From: Bettongia penicillata ogilbyi
Lineage: Eukaryota > Chordata > Mammalia > Diprotodontia > Potoroidae
Direction of reading: 5' to 3'
DNA length: 64,000 bases
Assembly: GCA_023548195.1 (NCBI GenBank)
Contig: JAJHZJ010000311.1
Location: 5,654,687-5,718,686 of the forward strand
Shown: positions 33,525 through 45,790 of the stretch, in pieces
Layout: every line of letters begins with the position of its first letter
How positions within the stretch are numbered: the first letter of the stretch is position 1
The notes under the pieces: generated by a model
Database searches by the model: none
What the model was told of the DNA's origin: nothing
Seen by the model: only the letters and a program-made list of their open reading frames with translations
Program-made: the position numbers and the translations under genes

Positions 33525-33876
33525 AGTTCTTCGTAACCTGGCCCCTTCCTTCCTCCCCTCCACCTACTCTACCATCCAATAACCATGGCTCACATGCTGT
33601 TCCTTGTGGCATTCATTCCATCCCCTGAGTCCAGCACCAGTTCTCCTCTGTGCTTGTCCCTCCTCATCTCCACCTCCTACCAATATTGGCTTCCTTCAAG
33701 CCTCAGTTCATGTTTCACCTGCTGCAAGAGGCCTTTGCCAGACTTTGTTACTCTTAGGATCTTCTCTCTGAGGCTACTCCACTCCCCAGTTTCTTGCAAA
33801 TCTATCTTATTTGTGTGTAGTTCTTTTCATGTTGTCACTCCCATTAAACTGTGAACTCCTTGAGAGCAGGGACTAA
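33525..33876 (+). mobile_element. L2 3' part, upstream piece
   Basis: CTTCAAGCCTCAGTTCATG, TCACCTGCTGCAAGAGGCC and AACTCCTTGAGAGCAGGGAC: the L2 ORF end and 3' UTR. Interrupted by an L1 fragment and continued at 34231. Confidence 0.7.
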
Positions 33877-34095
33877 TTTTTAAAATTTTATTTTATTTTG
33901 AATTCATGGAACAAAGGGTAACACAGTACAATAAAAAGGATGATTACACATGAAACTGTTAATCTATCATGTACAACTTGGCTATTCCATCCAAATATAC
34001 AACAAAGTTATCATGTAAATTTCTTTTTTCCCTTTTTTTCTTCCCTCCCCTCCCCTGCCTCGAGATGGCTACCATTAGATACAAATAGGCATATG

Positions 34096-34131
<36 letters not shown>

Positions 34132-34230
34132 ATATATATGTACTCACACACATACACATATATATGCACACATGAATGTATGTATTTGTGTGTATAAATA
34201 CATATATATGTAAAATTATTCTATACATTT
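33877..34230 (-). mobile_element. L1 3'-end fragment inserted in an L2 copy
   Basis: Same sequence layout as 62453-62720 (TGATTACACATGAAAC, ATGTACAACTTGGCTATTCC, CATTAGATACAAATAGGC) with an expanded TA/CA tract. It divides the L2 3' end at 33525-33876 and 34231-34375. Confidence 0.65.
34088..34210 (+). repeat. (TA)n/(CA)n mosaic
   Basis: TATATATACATATATATA and CACACATACACATA units within the L1 3' fragment. Confidence 0.85.
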
Positions 34231-34346
34231 TTTTTGCTATTTTTTGCATCCCAGCACTTAACATAGTGTTTAGCACATAGTAGGTGCATTTTTGCTATTT
34301 TTTGCATCCCAGCACTTAACATAGTGTTTAGCACATAGCAGGTGCA
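34231..34346 (+). repeat. 58-bp tandem duplication within L2 tail
   Basis: Two head-to-tail copies (34231-34288 and 34289-34346) that differ at one base (AGTAGG versus AGCAGG). Confidence 0.9.
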
Positions 34347-34375
34347 TAAAAAGTGTTTATTGACTGAATGACTGA
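34231..34375 (+). mobile_element. L2 3' tail, downstream piece, with internal tandem duplication
   Basis: TGCATCCCAGCACTTAACAT, TAGCACATAGTAGGTGC and TTTATTGACTGAATGACTGA. It continues the L2 copy at 33525-33876. Confidence 0.7.
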
Positions 34376-34799
34376 CCACACTACTACCTATACTACAGGA
34401 GGATAACATCCTGGAGATTCTCTCACCACTGCATAAAAAAACCATTCCCTCTCTAAAAACGGAAAAGAATATAGATATCTACACTTGTCCCTTATTGGCT
34501 GATATAACTCAAGTATTAGAATAAATCTGATGTGACTCACATATTCAAATAAATCTGATCTCATTGATCGGACATTCCATTCAAAGACCCCCAAACATGT
34601 CTATGAATTCTGAGCAATTCTTATCCATTGTCTCCTATAAGTAAGCCACAGGGGGTCCACTCTTCACTCTCTCCTGACATCAGGAGGGTGTCAGTGTAGC
34701 ACTCTGGCCACACCCTTATCATCCCTCACCTTCACCATGTGACCACCCCATTTAATCGTAATGTAAGCACTTTCCGTTACCTATATATGTATACATTTC

Positions 34800-34930
34800 A
34801 TATCCATCAGAATGCAAGCAAGCCTGGGGCGAGCAGGGACTATTTCCCTCTTACCTTCACATCCCTAGTGCTTAGCACAGTGCAGGCACACAGCAACTTC
34901 TTAACAAATGTCTGTTAGTTGATTGCATGC
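34800..34930 (+). mobile_element. L2 3' end
   Basis: GAGCAGGGACTATTTCCC, AGTGCTTAGCACAGTGCAGG and TTAACAAATGTCTGTTAG. Confidence 0.65.
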
Positions 34931-35672
34931 TGTTTGAAACGTGTCTTGTTTGATCGTCCACCTCCTTGATGCCACCTTTTACTCCTATTTTTATTCATTT
35001 TTTTTACGTGTTAAGGAAGTGTTATCTTATTAACAGGCTAGCTCGCTTTCTTTTTTCTCCTCCATCCCACTGTCCCACCTGTCAGAGAAGTGTACTGTAG
35101 AAATGGTCAGTCATTAAGACAAAGTCTCTACTGTGTGAATCAAAACACTGCCCAACTACATCCATAAACCCATTATAACCCAGAGACATATTTAGCTTTG
35201 ATGATTATTAGAGAGATGGGTTGGTTCGTTTCTGTTACTTAAGTTGATCCGAGCCATGCAGAACATAAACATCATTAAGAATTTGTAATTTCAGCTAAAT
35301 CCATTTCTGATACATTTTGGAAGCTAATCACAGTTTATGGCATAAACTAATGATGTGGATAATGTCCATTTTTTATTCTTGTCTTAATGGATAGTTTCAG
35401 ACTAAACTCTCCAAGAATCTTTCTGTAGTGCTGCCCTGGGATGTGATCAGTCACGTAACAAGCTGGCAAACCATTTAGCAGGAACCACAACCCCATATTA
35501 TGGAGGTGACATAAGGAAGCTGAAAGGTATAGGGATAGGTTCTCCTGAGGTTGCTAAAGAAAAGTTATACCTATGTTTGTGCCTGATTGTAATCAGCCTG
35601 AAAATACTTTGGGGCAAAAGACTAGACTATTAAATCTTTTCACATTAAATCTTTTATAGCCAAAGTTTAACA
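34931..35672. other. unique, repeat-free block
   Basis: No coding potential and no recognised repeat. AT-rich with homeodomain-type TAAT cores (35280-35370). Confidence 0.4.
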
Positions 35673-35922
35673 TCAGGTGGGACTAGTAGGTGAAACAGTA
35701 GATAAAGCTTGTAATTAGGAAGACTCAAATTCATGAGTTCAAATCCAGCCTCAGACACTTATTAGCTGTTGACCTTGGACAAGTCACTTAAACTTTTTTG
35801 CTTCAATTTTCTCATCTGTAAAATGAACTGGAGAAGCAAACAGCAAACCACTCCAGTATCTCTGCAGAAATGGGGTCACAAAGAGTTGGATACAACTGAA
35901 GTGATTGAACGTGACAATATGA
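35673..35922 (+). mobile_element. MAR1-like SINE
   Basis: GGTGGGACTAGTAGGTGAAA, GAGTTCAAATCCAGCCTCAG, CTCATCTGTAAAATGAACTG and ACAACTGAAGTGATTGAACG. Confidence 0.82.
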
Positions 35923-35949
35923 AACATCAGGTCACATCACAGGATTATA

Positions 35950-36013
35950 TAACTAGCACTTAGTATAGTGTTTGGTACATAGTAGGTGCTTAATAAATGT
36001 TTATTGATTGAGA
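35950..36013 (+). mobile_element. L2 3' tail
   Basis: TAGCACTTAGTATAGTG, ACATAGTAGGTGCTTAATAA and TTTATTGATTGA. Confidence 0.65.
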
Positions 36014-36429
36014 TTTAGAGCCAGAAGGCATCTTCAAAGTCATTGGTCCAATGCCTTCATTTTACAGATGAAGAATCTATACCTTGAATAAGCTAAAGGG
36101 TCTGTCTGAGACCACGCAGGCAGTAAGCTGGCAAGTCAAACTCACAACTTCTGATCTCAGACCCACTCTCTATTTTGCTCCAACAAAAGAGAATTTGAAC
36201 CCAGGCTTTCCACATGACTTCAAGTCCAGCACCATCATTTTTTAAAACTTTTACCAGCCAGGGACCAAAACAGAAAAAGGTACTCAAATTCATTTTCTTC
36301 ACCTCTTGTTGGAAGAGATGGGAAAATGACTTTTTATCAACTCTGACATTATTGGTTAAAGATACTTGGGTGGAATTTGTTTTATTGGCATATATTTCAA
36401 ATTATATTCACTTTCTTTGGCCCTTTTTG

Positions 36430-36555
36430 CTTATTTTTTAAAGTATTTTTAATGAATAGAAATCTATTTTCTCTCCCCCTCACCCACTAATCCATTGGGG
36501 AGAGAAAAATAGAACAAATCCCTTATAAACAATACGTATAATCAAGTAAAACAAA
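36430..36555 (-). mobile_element. possible LINE 3'-end fragment
   Basis: AAGTATTTTTAATGAATAG followed by pyrimidine-rich CTCTCCCCCTCACCC and AAACAATACG. Resembles L1 3' UTR fragments; weak. Confidence 0.35.
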
Positions 36556-39500
36556 TTCCATAAATATTTATTAAATACATGTTAAGTGCTAGGCACAGTG
36601 TTAAGTGCTAGGGATACAAAAAGAGGCAAAAAAGACCCTCATTATACTCAAAGAGTTTATAGTCTAGTGAGGGTCTGAGACAACATGCAAACAAATATAT
36701 ACAAAGCAATCTATATATAGAAGTAACAGAAAGTCATTAACAGAGGGAAAGGCTTCCTGTGAAAGATGGGATTTTCATTGAGACTTTAAAGGAAGTTAGA
36801 GAAATCAGTAGGTGGCGTTGAGGAAGGAGAGCATTACTGGGGACAGCCATGGAAAATGCCTGAAGTGTGTTGTTCATTGAATAACCAGGAGGCCACCAAA
36901 ATTAATGCATCAAAAACAATATGGCGGGAGTCAGGCCTTAGAAGACTGGTAAGGTAGGGCTTTGAACACCAAACAGAGTATTTTGTCTTTGATCTTAGAG
37001 GCAATCAGGAGTCACTGGAGTTTACTGAGTAGGGGATGGAATGGTCAGACTTGAATTTTAGGAAAATAACTGTGGTAGCTGAATAGTGGGTGGATTGGAG
37101 TGGGGAGATACTTGAAACAGACAGATTCACCATCAGGCTATTGCAATAGTCCAGGTATGAGGTGATAAGGACCTGCTCTACAGTGATGGGGGTGTCAGAG
37201 GAGAGAAGGGGGGCATACTGGAGAGGTGTTGTAAAGGTGAAATTGACAGACCTTAGAAACAACTTGGATATGGGGGAGAGAGATAGTGAGGAGTCCAGGA
37301 GAACTACTATGTTGTAAGCCTAAGGGACTTGGAAGATGATGTCACCCTCTACAATAATAGAGAATTTGGGTGAGGGTGGGGTTGATCAGGGAATGATGAG
37401 TTCTGATTGGGCCATGTTGAATTTAAGATGTCTACTGGACATCCAGTTTGAAATATCTGAAAAGCAATTGGAGATGGCAGCAAAAAAGTTGGGGCAGAAT
37501 AGGTTAATTTGAGAATCAGAGATGATAATTAAATCTATGAGAACTGATGAGGTCATCAAGGGAAGTAATACAGAAGGAGAAGAGAACACTCAGAAAAACA
37601 ATCCTGAGGGACATCTACAGAGGGTGTAATCTGGATGAGGATACAGCAAAGATTGGGAGCAATCAGATAGGAGAACCAGAAGACAGTGATGCCCCAAAAG
37701 CTAGAAACAAGAGATTATCAAGAAGGACAGAGCTGTTAAGAGTATTAAAAGCTGGAGAGAGGTCAAAGAGAATGAGGATTGATTAAAAGGTCATTGGATT
37801 TGACAGTGAAGACATCATTAATAACTTCAGGGAAAGAAGTTTTGGTGGGATGATAAGGTCAGAAGCCAGAAGTTAAAAGATAAAAAAGAGAGTGAGGGGA
37901 GAGAAGGTAGAGGCACCTATTGTAGATGGCCTTTGCCAGGAGTTCAACTACAAAGAAAAGAAGAGATAAAAGATGAGAGTGGGGATGGGAGGATCAAGAC
38001 AGGGCTTTTTTTTCCGCAATGGAGAGACATAAGCATGTTTGTAAGCAGTAGGGAATGCACCAGTAGACAGGAAAAGATTAAAACTAAGTGACTGAGTGGG
38101 GATGACAAAGGGAACAATCTGTTGGAGGAAATGGGATGGAATGGCATCACTTGAACAAGTAGAAGGATTAGTTAGTCCTGCAAGGCTAATTCATCATGTG
38201 GCATAGGGTAAAGGAGGCGGAAGTGACAAAAGACATCTGAATGACAAGAGAAGAGGAGAGACGAAGGAACTCAGGGCAAATGGCTTTATTTTTGCGTGTA
38301 AAATCTGAGGTATGGATCTCAACCGAGATGGTGAGATAAGGGAGAGTCATGGAATATTTAAGGAGGGATGAAAAAGTTTGGATGAGTTGCTATGGAGAGT
38401 GGGATAATTAGTCAGTAAGAGAGGTCTAGTTGGCTTGCCTAGCAGCAGTGAGAGCCCAGTAGAGATTATGTTAATTAAAATTGTAGTTGATCTAGTCAGA
38501 ACTTATACATGATTTTCTCTACCCCTAGTTCAGCAACACATGTGTAGGAACAAACGTAGCAGATGTTGGGAGTGGTCCAAACTTGAGGTTTGGCAGGGAA
38601 TAACATTCGAGGTAAAGGATTCAAGAGAAGAGGAGAGTATAGAGTTGAATTGGCTCATAAAGTGATCCGGATGGAGAGGAGAACAGAGAGTGGCCTGGGA
38701 GAGAATTGAGGAATCAAGGGACTGGAGATCACAGAGCAAGTGAAGAGTAGGGTTTGCATAGGAATTCAGAAGGAGATGTGAAAAGTCAATAGGTTTGACT
38801 GGATAAGGGGATTTGGGGATTCTTGAACATGGAGGCGGTGCATTTGTGTATGACGGCAAGATCAAGAGTATGAGCATTTTTGTCTGTGACTGATAGGAAC
38901 AAGACATGGAAAGTGAGTAGGTTGAGAAACTAAAAGGTTAGGAAGTTTGAGGAAAAGTCAATGTGTATGATGAAGTCTCCTAGTATGAAGGCAAGAGATG
39001 CAGAGAAGAGCAAAATTGTGTCTTGTACTGAATTCATTGAGGAGGAAAGGGGAATGATCTAGAGGTTTGTAGATAACAACTACTAGGATTTTGATTGGGT
39101 AATAGATATGAACCTCAAAGCAAGAGAGGTTACTGAGTGATAGAGGTAAGGGAAGATCCTGGAAGTGACAATAAGGAAGTATTCTAATACCCCCACCTTG
39201 ACCAGTGAGTTGGGAAGAGTAAATGGAGGAGCAGCTAGTACTGGAAAGGGTGGTTAGGGAGACAATGGCACCCGGGAGGAGCCAGGTTTCACTAATAGCT
39301 AGAAGATGGAAGGAAAGGGAAATGAAAAGATTAAGAATGAAGGGAATTTTGTTGTCTATGGAACAGAAATTTGAGAGGGCATTGTGGAAGGGCTGTATGG
39401 TGTTTGAAACTTTGAGATGTGATGGTTGAGGGTGGTGAGAATAAGGAATCAGATGATGTGGGTGGGGAATGGGCTTTGGAAGATGATTTATAGGGGTTCA

Positions 39501-39770
39501 AAATCACTGGGATGTATAAGGTATGAGAATTGGGTGATGAGGTATGAAAATGCTCATCATTGAGTGGAGAGGACCACCCTTTCCAATGGAAGTTAGAGAT
39601 CAGGTTGGAGTCAAGAAGAGCGTGAGATAAGAGGGTCAGACATCTAGATGGGAGGCACTCCTTCACTACTCTTTTTCCTTCCAAAAGGTGAATATGAGGC
39701 AGGAAAAGGGCACAGAAGGATATGGAGGTTAAACTTGAATAGCAGGAGAAATAAGACCTGCTCCCCACCC
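36556..39770 (-). mobile_element. L2-clade LINE, long copy
   Basis: About 3.2 kb on the minus strand. The 3' end at 36556-36640 has the L2/MIR tail (TTAAGTGCTAGGCACAGTG, GGGATACAAAAAGAGGC). RT-region peptides on minus are SDISNWMSSRHLKFNMAQSE (37460-37390) and ITSYLDYCNSL (37170-37130), matching conserved L2/CR1-group RT and thumb motifs. Upstream parts up to 39770 are consistent with endonuclease and linker but badly decayed. Stops throughout. Confidence 0.8.
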
Positions 39771-40199
39771 ACGTTCTTCTTCCTCAAGTGACAGGCACAG
39801 CAGGAGATGGAGGCTTGACGCCTAAAGGGAAGTTGCTCTTCTTTGCGCCCTCAGAGTTTCTCCACATCCCATTTGAGAAATTGGGTTTGTAGCAAGAGGT
39901 AAGACCATGCATTCAGCCCAATTATTCAAGGATTGATAGTCTATGAAATGTTCTGGAAACTTATTTCTACAAAAAAGGAGTTGTGTGTGAAGAGGATGAG
40001 GTGTTAACAGCACTTTGCTACAAAGTAACCCATTACAAAAGCAGTAATTATTCATTTGTTCTTAGAACTAAAGGGCTGGAGCCCCCAGTCCTCACTCTCC
40101 ACTCAGGAACCTACGATAGGAGCAATATAAGGTTAACTTTTCCTGAGGCTCCACCCGACACAAAGCAGGATAAGTCTTTTCTTTAAGAGATTCTACAGG
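39771..40199. other. no gene seen
   Basis: Unique DNA beyond the L2 5' end. Confidence 0.45.
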
Positions 40200-40322
40200 G
40201 GCTTAGATAGGTGACACAGTGAGTAGAGCACTGGCCCTGGAGTCAGGAGGACCTGAGTTCAAATGCGTCCTCAGACACTTGACACAACTCCAATTGCCTC
40301 GCCTTCCTCCTCAAAAAAATAA
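40200..40322 (+). mobile_element. WSINE-like SINE, short form
   Basis: GATAGGTGACACAGTGAGTAG, GGAGTCAGGAGGACCTGAG and ATTGCCTCGCC, with an A-rich end. Well preserved, so relatively young. Confidence 0.85.
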
Positions 40323-42511
40323 AAGATATATTGAAAACTTTCTTGAGATTTGATTAGCTCTAGAGACTGTGACTCAGTCTGTTGATGTGGCTTCGTGGCT
40401 CCCTGAGTACAAAGGTCACAAAGACCTCTAGCTGCTTTCTGAGGCTTCATCTGTGGAACAACAGTAGGACCCAAACCAGGAAGATGTACACATCTGAAGC
40501 AATGTGATTTTCTCACTGAGTACGCTAGTTGAATATCCTTCCCCTACTATGACTAAATCAACCACTTTCTGATAACTCTTGAATGACCTATGAATGTCTC
40601 ATTTCATTTCAGTACAAGACTTAACTAGAGGACCAGCCTGATTCAGGCACAGCCCATGCACGAAAGAGCCCCTCTGCTTTGGACCCACTTATATGGCAAC
40701 ATGTCTCAGTTTTGTAAGAGCTGCTGAGGAGAGAGATTACGTCCTTTCCCCACATTTTTTTTGGCTTTACACTCCTACCCAAGGACCCCAGAGAAAATTA
40801 ACTTAAAGCTAAAATATAGTTAATGTCTAGGATCTCCTGGGGTTAAGAAAAGAGTAGAAAGGTATCCAGTGTGCAGTGTAAATCATGTGTGGAACAGCTG
40901 TTTATTTCCTCCACATAAAGGAAATACTTTATAGAAAGACTCAAAAATGTTCATTGGCCAAAAAATAAATAAACAAACAAAACAAAAACTTAAAACAGGA
41001 TATAGTAACTTCTAACTACTCCTATATATTACCAGGAGATTTAGAGTTAAATCCATCTTCACATAAAGCATTTTGTTGGAAAGCTAAATCAGCATTTCAC
41101 ATTGATTGGTCTTCCGCTATCCATACAACTCCCTCCAGATCCATGTCTTCTGGTAAGGCAGATTAGACTGGAAGTGAAGTTCTTCACCCTGCTGGTGGTC
41201 ATTCTCTTTAGTAGAGCCTCACTTAGATGCCTAACAGGTCTGACCAAGGGAAACAGGTTTCCCAAAACCACAAAGTTATCTTCAAGACTGGATTCTGTAA
41301 CCTCAAGATTATAGTTTGATCCTTAATGTTTGAGAAGGAAAAAAATTAGAAAAGGCAGCTAAGGACTTGGAGTCTGGACTCAAATTCTCCTAAGTCCACC
41401 ACAAGCTATAGATGCCATGTGCTCACAGTCCACAACTTCTCCTAGGACCAGTCTTTCTCCTACCCTTCAATGGCTAGACTTGAATAGTCCTAACAAGGAT
41501 TGAAGACAGGAAGAGAAGAGAGACACTTAAAGAAGGTCACTCCCTCTTAAATATCCCTTACCCATTTTCCAAAGGGGAGGGTTGATTTGTCATCTCTAAA
41601 ACACCTGAATACTTTAGGACTGAATCAGCTCATGTAATTGGTTGAAAGCAGCCAGGACAGTTATGTGCATGTTCCATGGGATGAGTTCTGCATAAAAAGA
41701 TGATAAATAATACCATTTATTGCTGCCTTTAAGATATTTACAATTTGACAGGGATATGTAACATTTCCTCTCCAATCCCCCCAAAATGTTAAATGATATG
41801 GGGGTAAAGGAGAAAAGTAAGGTGATATAAAATTAATCCAAGAAGCCAGTGTAGCCCACTGAAGTGGAATAGAATTTGTTTGGGGACAACATGAGGAAGA
41901 GGAGGTATATACCTTGAACATCTCTGAGCCATGATTCAGGCACTAAGGGCTAAGGGGATGGGCTCTTGACAGAGAGCAGGGAGCAAGCCTGAGAAGATGC
42001 AAAAGAGAGCCTGATTCAGATATTGATCCTTCTCCTGCCCCATAACTGGAGGAATTCCGTGATCCCATGAAATAATATGAAGAGGAGAAAATAGGCTTTT
42101 TAATGAAATTAGCCTCCATGAAAAATGACTTTCCTTGATAACCCAGTGATCATTCTGGCACATACCTGTTCATTGTATGTGATCCATGATGAGAGGGGAT
42201 GTGTGAGATGGTCCTGATTCAACATGATGTAATGATGGAAAAGTTTCACCCACATTTGGTAACTGAGGGCAGTGGCTCAGACATGCCAGGAATCAATGTA
42301 AAAACTGAAGTGTCCAGTCTATCAATGTCCAGTCTATTGAGAGTACTTCATGTCTGGATTTTGGCATCAGAAGATATTCATACTTAGCTCAAAGATTCTG
42401 TTGACTTCAAAATGACAAAAATGCACTAATATGTCAAGTAAATGAAATATTTCTCACGTAACAGAGTGACTTGGCTCATTGTTGGTGGAAAAAAGGACTT
42501 CAAAAGTCTTC
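40323..42511. other. no gene seen
   Basis: Unique DNA up to the target site of the RTF2 retrocopy. No conserved frame. Confidence 0.5.
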
Positions 42512-42570
42512 AAGACTGGGGAATAGATTCCGGTAGGACAGACTACAGAAACGAGCAGAACTGAGGCGAG

Positions 42571-43478
42571 ATGGGCTGTGATGAGGGAACGATTCCCAAG
42601 AGACACAAGCTGGTGAAGGGACTGAAGAAGGTGTAAAAGGTTGACAAAAATGCTGAATTAGTGGCCCAGTGGAACTATTGTACTTTAAGCCAAGAAATAC
42701 TAAGAAGACCACTAGCAGCTTGTGAACTTGGCAGACTTTATAACAAAGATGCAGTCATTGAGTTTTTATTGGACAAATCTGATGACAAAGCCCTTTGGCA
42801 GGCAGCCTCTCACATTAAGAGCATTAAGAAAGTGACAGAGTTGAAGCTCTCTGATAATCCAGCCTGGAGTGGTGATAAGGGAAATACAAAAGGTGATAAA
42901 TATGATGAGCTCCAGCGTGCCCGATTTATTTGCCCTGTTGTAGGTCTGGAAATAAATGGTTGGCACAGGTTTTGCTTCTTGTACTGCTGTGGTTGTGTGT
43001 TTTCTGAACGAGCCTTGAAAGAAATCAAAGCTGAAGTCTGTCATACATGTGGTGTCCCTTTTCAAGAAGATGATGTCATTGTGCTTAATGGAATAAAGAA
43101 GATGTAGAGGTATTAAAGAAGAGAATTGAAGACAGACGACTCAAAATGAAACTGGAAAAGAAGTCCAAAAAACCCAAGGCAATAGAAACAGCTTCTAAGC
43201 TATATGTCACCAGGCCATCAAAGGTTAAAGGTTTAAAACATGAAGAAATAAATGTTTATTCTAGAGAGAAGAAACTCAACTCTACTCAAAAAGGTGCAGG
43301 CACAAATGGAACTTCTTCCAGAAAAGCCAGTAAACCTTCTGGAACTACTAAGAGATCCATAGCAGATAGTGAAGAATCAGAGGCCTACAAATTTATTTTT
43401 ACAACACACAGCTCAGTCAAACGCTCTAAGGAAGAGACCTCCAATTGGGTTATTCACACATCACATTGCTTCTAAAGT
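42571..43478 (+). pseudogene. RTF2: processed pseudogene of RTF2 (replication termination factor 2)
   Basis: Intronless copy of the whole RTF2 coding sequence. It begins MGCDEGTIPKRHKLVKG at 42571, reads AQWNYCTLSQEILRRP, and holds the C2HC2 RING-like core RARFICPVVGLE, CGCVFSERALKEIKAEVCHTCG. It ends with TKRSIADSEESEAYK and a C-terminus ending in HCF. RTF2 works at replication forks and is regulated by proteasomal shuttles. Two disabling changes: a stop at codon 22 (TAA, 42634-42636), and loss of one base near 43092-43100 that shifts the frame, after which the matching protein resumes from 43146. Several conserved positions are changed (an Arg to Trp and a Cys to Tyr in the RING-like core). 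Introns are absent, and poly(A) and target-site duplications are present, so this is L1-mediated retrocopying. Not expected to make functional RTF2. Confidence 0.95.
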
Positions 43479-43765
43479 ACTATTCTGTATGATAATAGCT
43501 TCTCTTCCCTAGGGTAGAATAGTTTTCACATAGACTAGTTATTGTAACCTAATATTATCTGGTTTGTTATATTTTGAAAAGTATTTATAAATTTGCCCTT
43601 GCCTGGATGAAGTATAATAGTTTTAATTACTGAGTGTGTAGGAAAGATAGCTAATTCTCAGATAATTGAAAAATTCAGTATTTCTCCAAGCATATTTTTG
43701 GAAAATATTAAATTGTTAAGGCATTAAATGCTAAAAGTAAATTTGATTTCATCTTCACTGTGGAA

Positions 43766-43800
43766 ATTTTAATTATTTTAGTCATTAAAATAATTAAAAT
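43766..43800. repeat. perfect 15-bp stem-loop in RTF2 retrocopy 3' UTR
   Basis: ATTTTAATTATTTTA at 43766-43780, loop GTCAT, and the exact reverse complement at 43786-43800. AT-only arms. Confidence 0.9.
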
Positions 43801-44373
43801 CTAACAACCTTTTCCAACTTTGGTACGGATTAAGTTAAAATAAAGCATATACTAATGATGAAACTGTCACTTATTTTTCTTGATTTTGTGTCCAAGGGTA
43901 AAGCTGAACTGAACAGAGGAGAAAGAAATGCTGTTAACTTGAGCTGTAGAGGAAACCAGAAAGTCGCACTTCTCTGAAGTAATTACAGAAAATGTCTTTG
44001 ATCTGTGACTTTAAAAATAGAAGGAATATAATTTGACACTGTTATTCTATATATAAAATGCACCTGGGGTAAAAGGTCAGATAAGGGGAAAAGATGAGCT
44101 AATATAATGGATGGCAGTGTCTTAGGACATTTGCATAATCCAAATGAATCTTATCGATGGAATCAAATGAAGAGCCTACTTACATCATATCTTACTAGGA
44201 TATCTCTGCCTCTCAAGAGCTTAGTCCTTAGTTACCAGTTTTGAGGTTCAACACTACCTCTTTATATAAGAATTTTTTTCTGTAAAACTGTTGTTCTAAC
44301 ATTGCAAATCTTCCCATTAATATAAGCTTCATTGCATGTTTCTATTAAAAAAAAAAAAAAGACTGGGGAATAG

Positions 44374-45571
44374 TCAGTTTTCTGTAAGCCTAGAATAGTC
44401 TGCACCACAGCTGAATAATCTTTTAAAATGAATACTTACTTAAATGAATATTTAAATTTTTTTATCTTAAAAATCAACTTTAAATGAGTATTCATTTAAA
44501 TTATTCTTTGAATAATCTTTTTAAATGAGTGTTCAAAGTTTGATGGTAAAGGTCATGTAAGGACCACCGCACTACAAAATATTGATGCCTACCTTCCACT
44601 GCATAGAAGCCAAGACAGATGGCTGCCAGCGATAGTTGTGGTCAGAGCACATGCCTCGGTGTGTGGCTTGATCATCTTTACCAGTAAACAAAGGATGAGA
44701 GGCCAAGTTCAATGACAGCATTGCTGCTCACCCCGTCTATACCACTGAGGACAATGTCAATGTTGAAACAAACTTCTCTTCCCTGGTTTCTAGTGGGCCC
44801 ATTCATAAATTTATTCATCTCTCAGTCTCACAGCCAAGCAGTCCCTTTTTCTTCAAATAAATGCTAGTCATGGATTCTCCCTAATTCAAGTGAGCAGCCT
44901 AAAAGTCATCAGGAAAGACATCTTACAGAAGACAAATCACAGAGGACACTCAGAAGGGCTCAGATCTTCAGTGTCCCTGGAGGGTCAGTGCGAAACCAAT
45001 GGACCAAGAGCAAAAGTTCTTGGCATTAGACGTTGTTCAAGGGAACAGTTCAGGGGACAATGGATGACGGAGAAGGATCCTGGCACTCACAAAATACGCT
45101 GTCCAGATGCCCTTACAAATCTCTCAAAATCACATAGACTCAGATTCACAACTGATGTGGGGTTAGATCTCCCTGGAGACAAGACAGAGAGAGAGCCCAT
45201 TCCAAACTGAAGGCCAGCGCTAAGGTGTGGAGGGAGTAGAAACCCACTTCAGCTGAATCTGACTTGCTGTGTGCCTGTGACCTTGCCAAAGAAAAAGGCC
45301 CAAGTCACGCAGTGTTTACACTTACCTCTTCAAGCAATCACGATTGCAAACATCTCTGAGTCACAATAAAATTGTGAAGACTAACCATGTTCTGCAATCC
45401 TGAGTGAGCACTGCCTGAGCTGATTACTTGATTCAGAAGCAAAGGAAACTGAGGAAAGGCTTTCAATAGGAGAATAGCCAAAAATACTGATACACACATC
45501 ATCATTTAGTCAAGCAGCTGCAGTTCCTCATAGACCCAGCAGATGCCAGCAAAAGATGCCCGTATGCTCCC
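44374..45571. other. no gene seen
   Basis: A 106-codon frame at 44890-45210 has no recognisable domain and only ordinary composition. Confidence 0.45.
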
Positions 45572-45790
45572 TGTTGTTCAGTAGTTTTCAGATGTGGCTG
45601 ATTCTTCGTGACTCCATTTGGGGTTTTCTTGGCAAAGATACTGGAGTGGCTTGCCATTTTCTTGTCCAACTCATTTTACAGATGAGGAAACTGAGGTAAA
45701 CAAGGTTAAGTGACTTGCCCAGGGTCATACAACTAGTAAGTGTGTGATGCTGGATTTAAACTCAGGTCTACATCTGGTGCTCTATCCTTC
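45572..45790 (-). mobile_element. MAR1-like SINE
   Basis: GACTCCATTTGGGGTTTTC, GTTAAGTGACTTGCCCAGGG and TTTAAACTCAGGTCTACATC. Confidence 0.85.

Larger units (their letters stand above)
42527..44358 (+). mobile_element. full retrocopy insertion: RTF2 5' UTR, CDS, 3' UTR and poly(A)
   Basis: A perfect 15-bp direct repeat, AAGACTGGGGAATAG, flanks the insertion at 42512-42526 and 44359-44373. It starts with a short 5' UTR (42527-42570) and ends with an A-run at 44347-44360 that overlaps the start of the second repeat. The 3' UTR is about 870 bp. The insertion looks full length. Confidence 0.93.

Noticed and set aside
38530..38907. 125-codon minus-strand frame as a gene
   Set aside because: Part of the decayed L2-clade LINE.
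44425..44520. AT-rich inverted repeat around AAATGAATAC and GTATTCATTT
   Set aside because: Imperfect and made of low-complexity AT sequence; likely chance.
44890..45210. 106-codon frame
   Set aside because: No domain, no splice context, ordinary composition.
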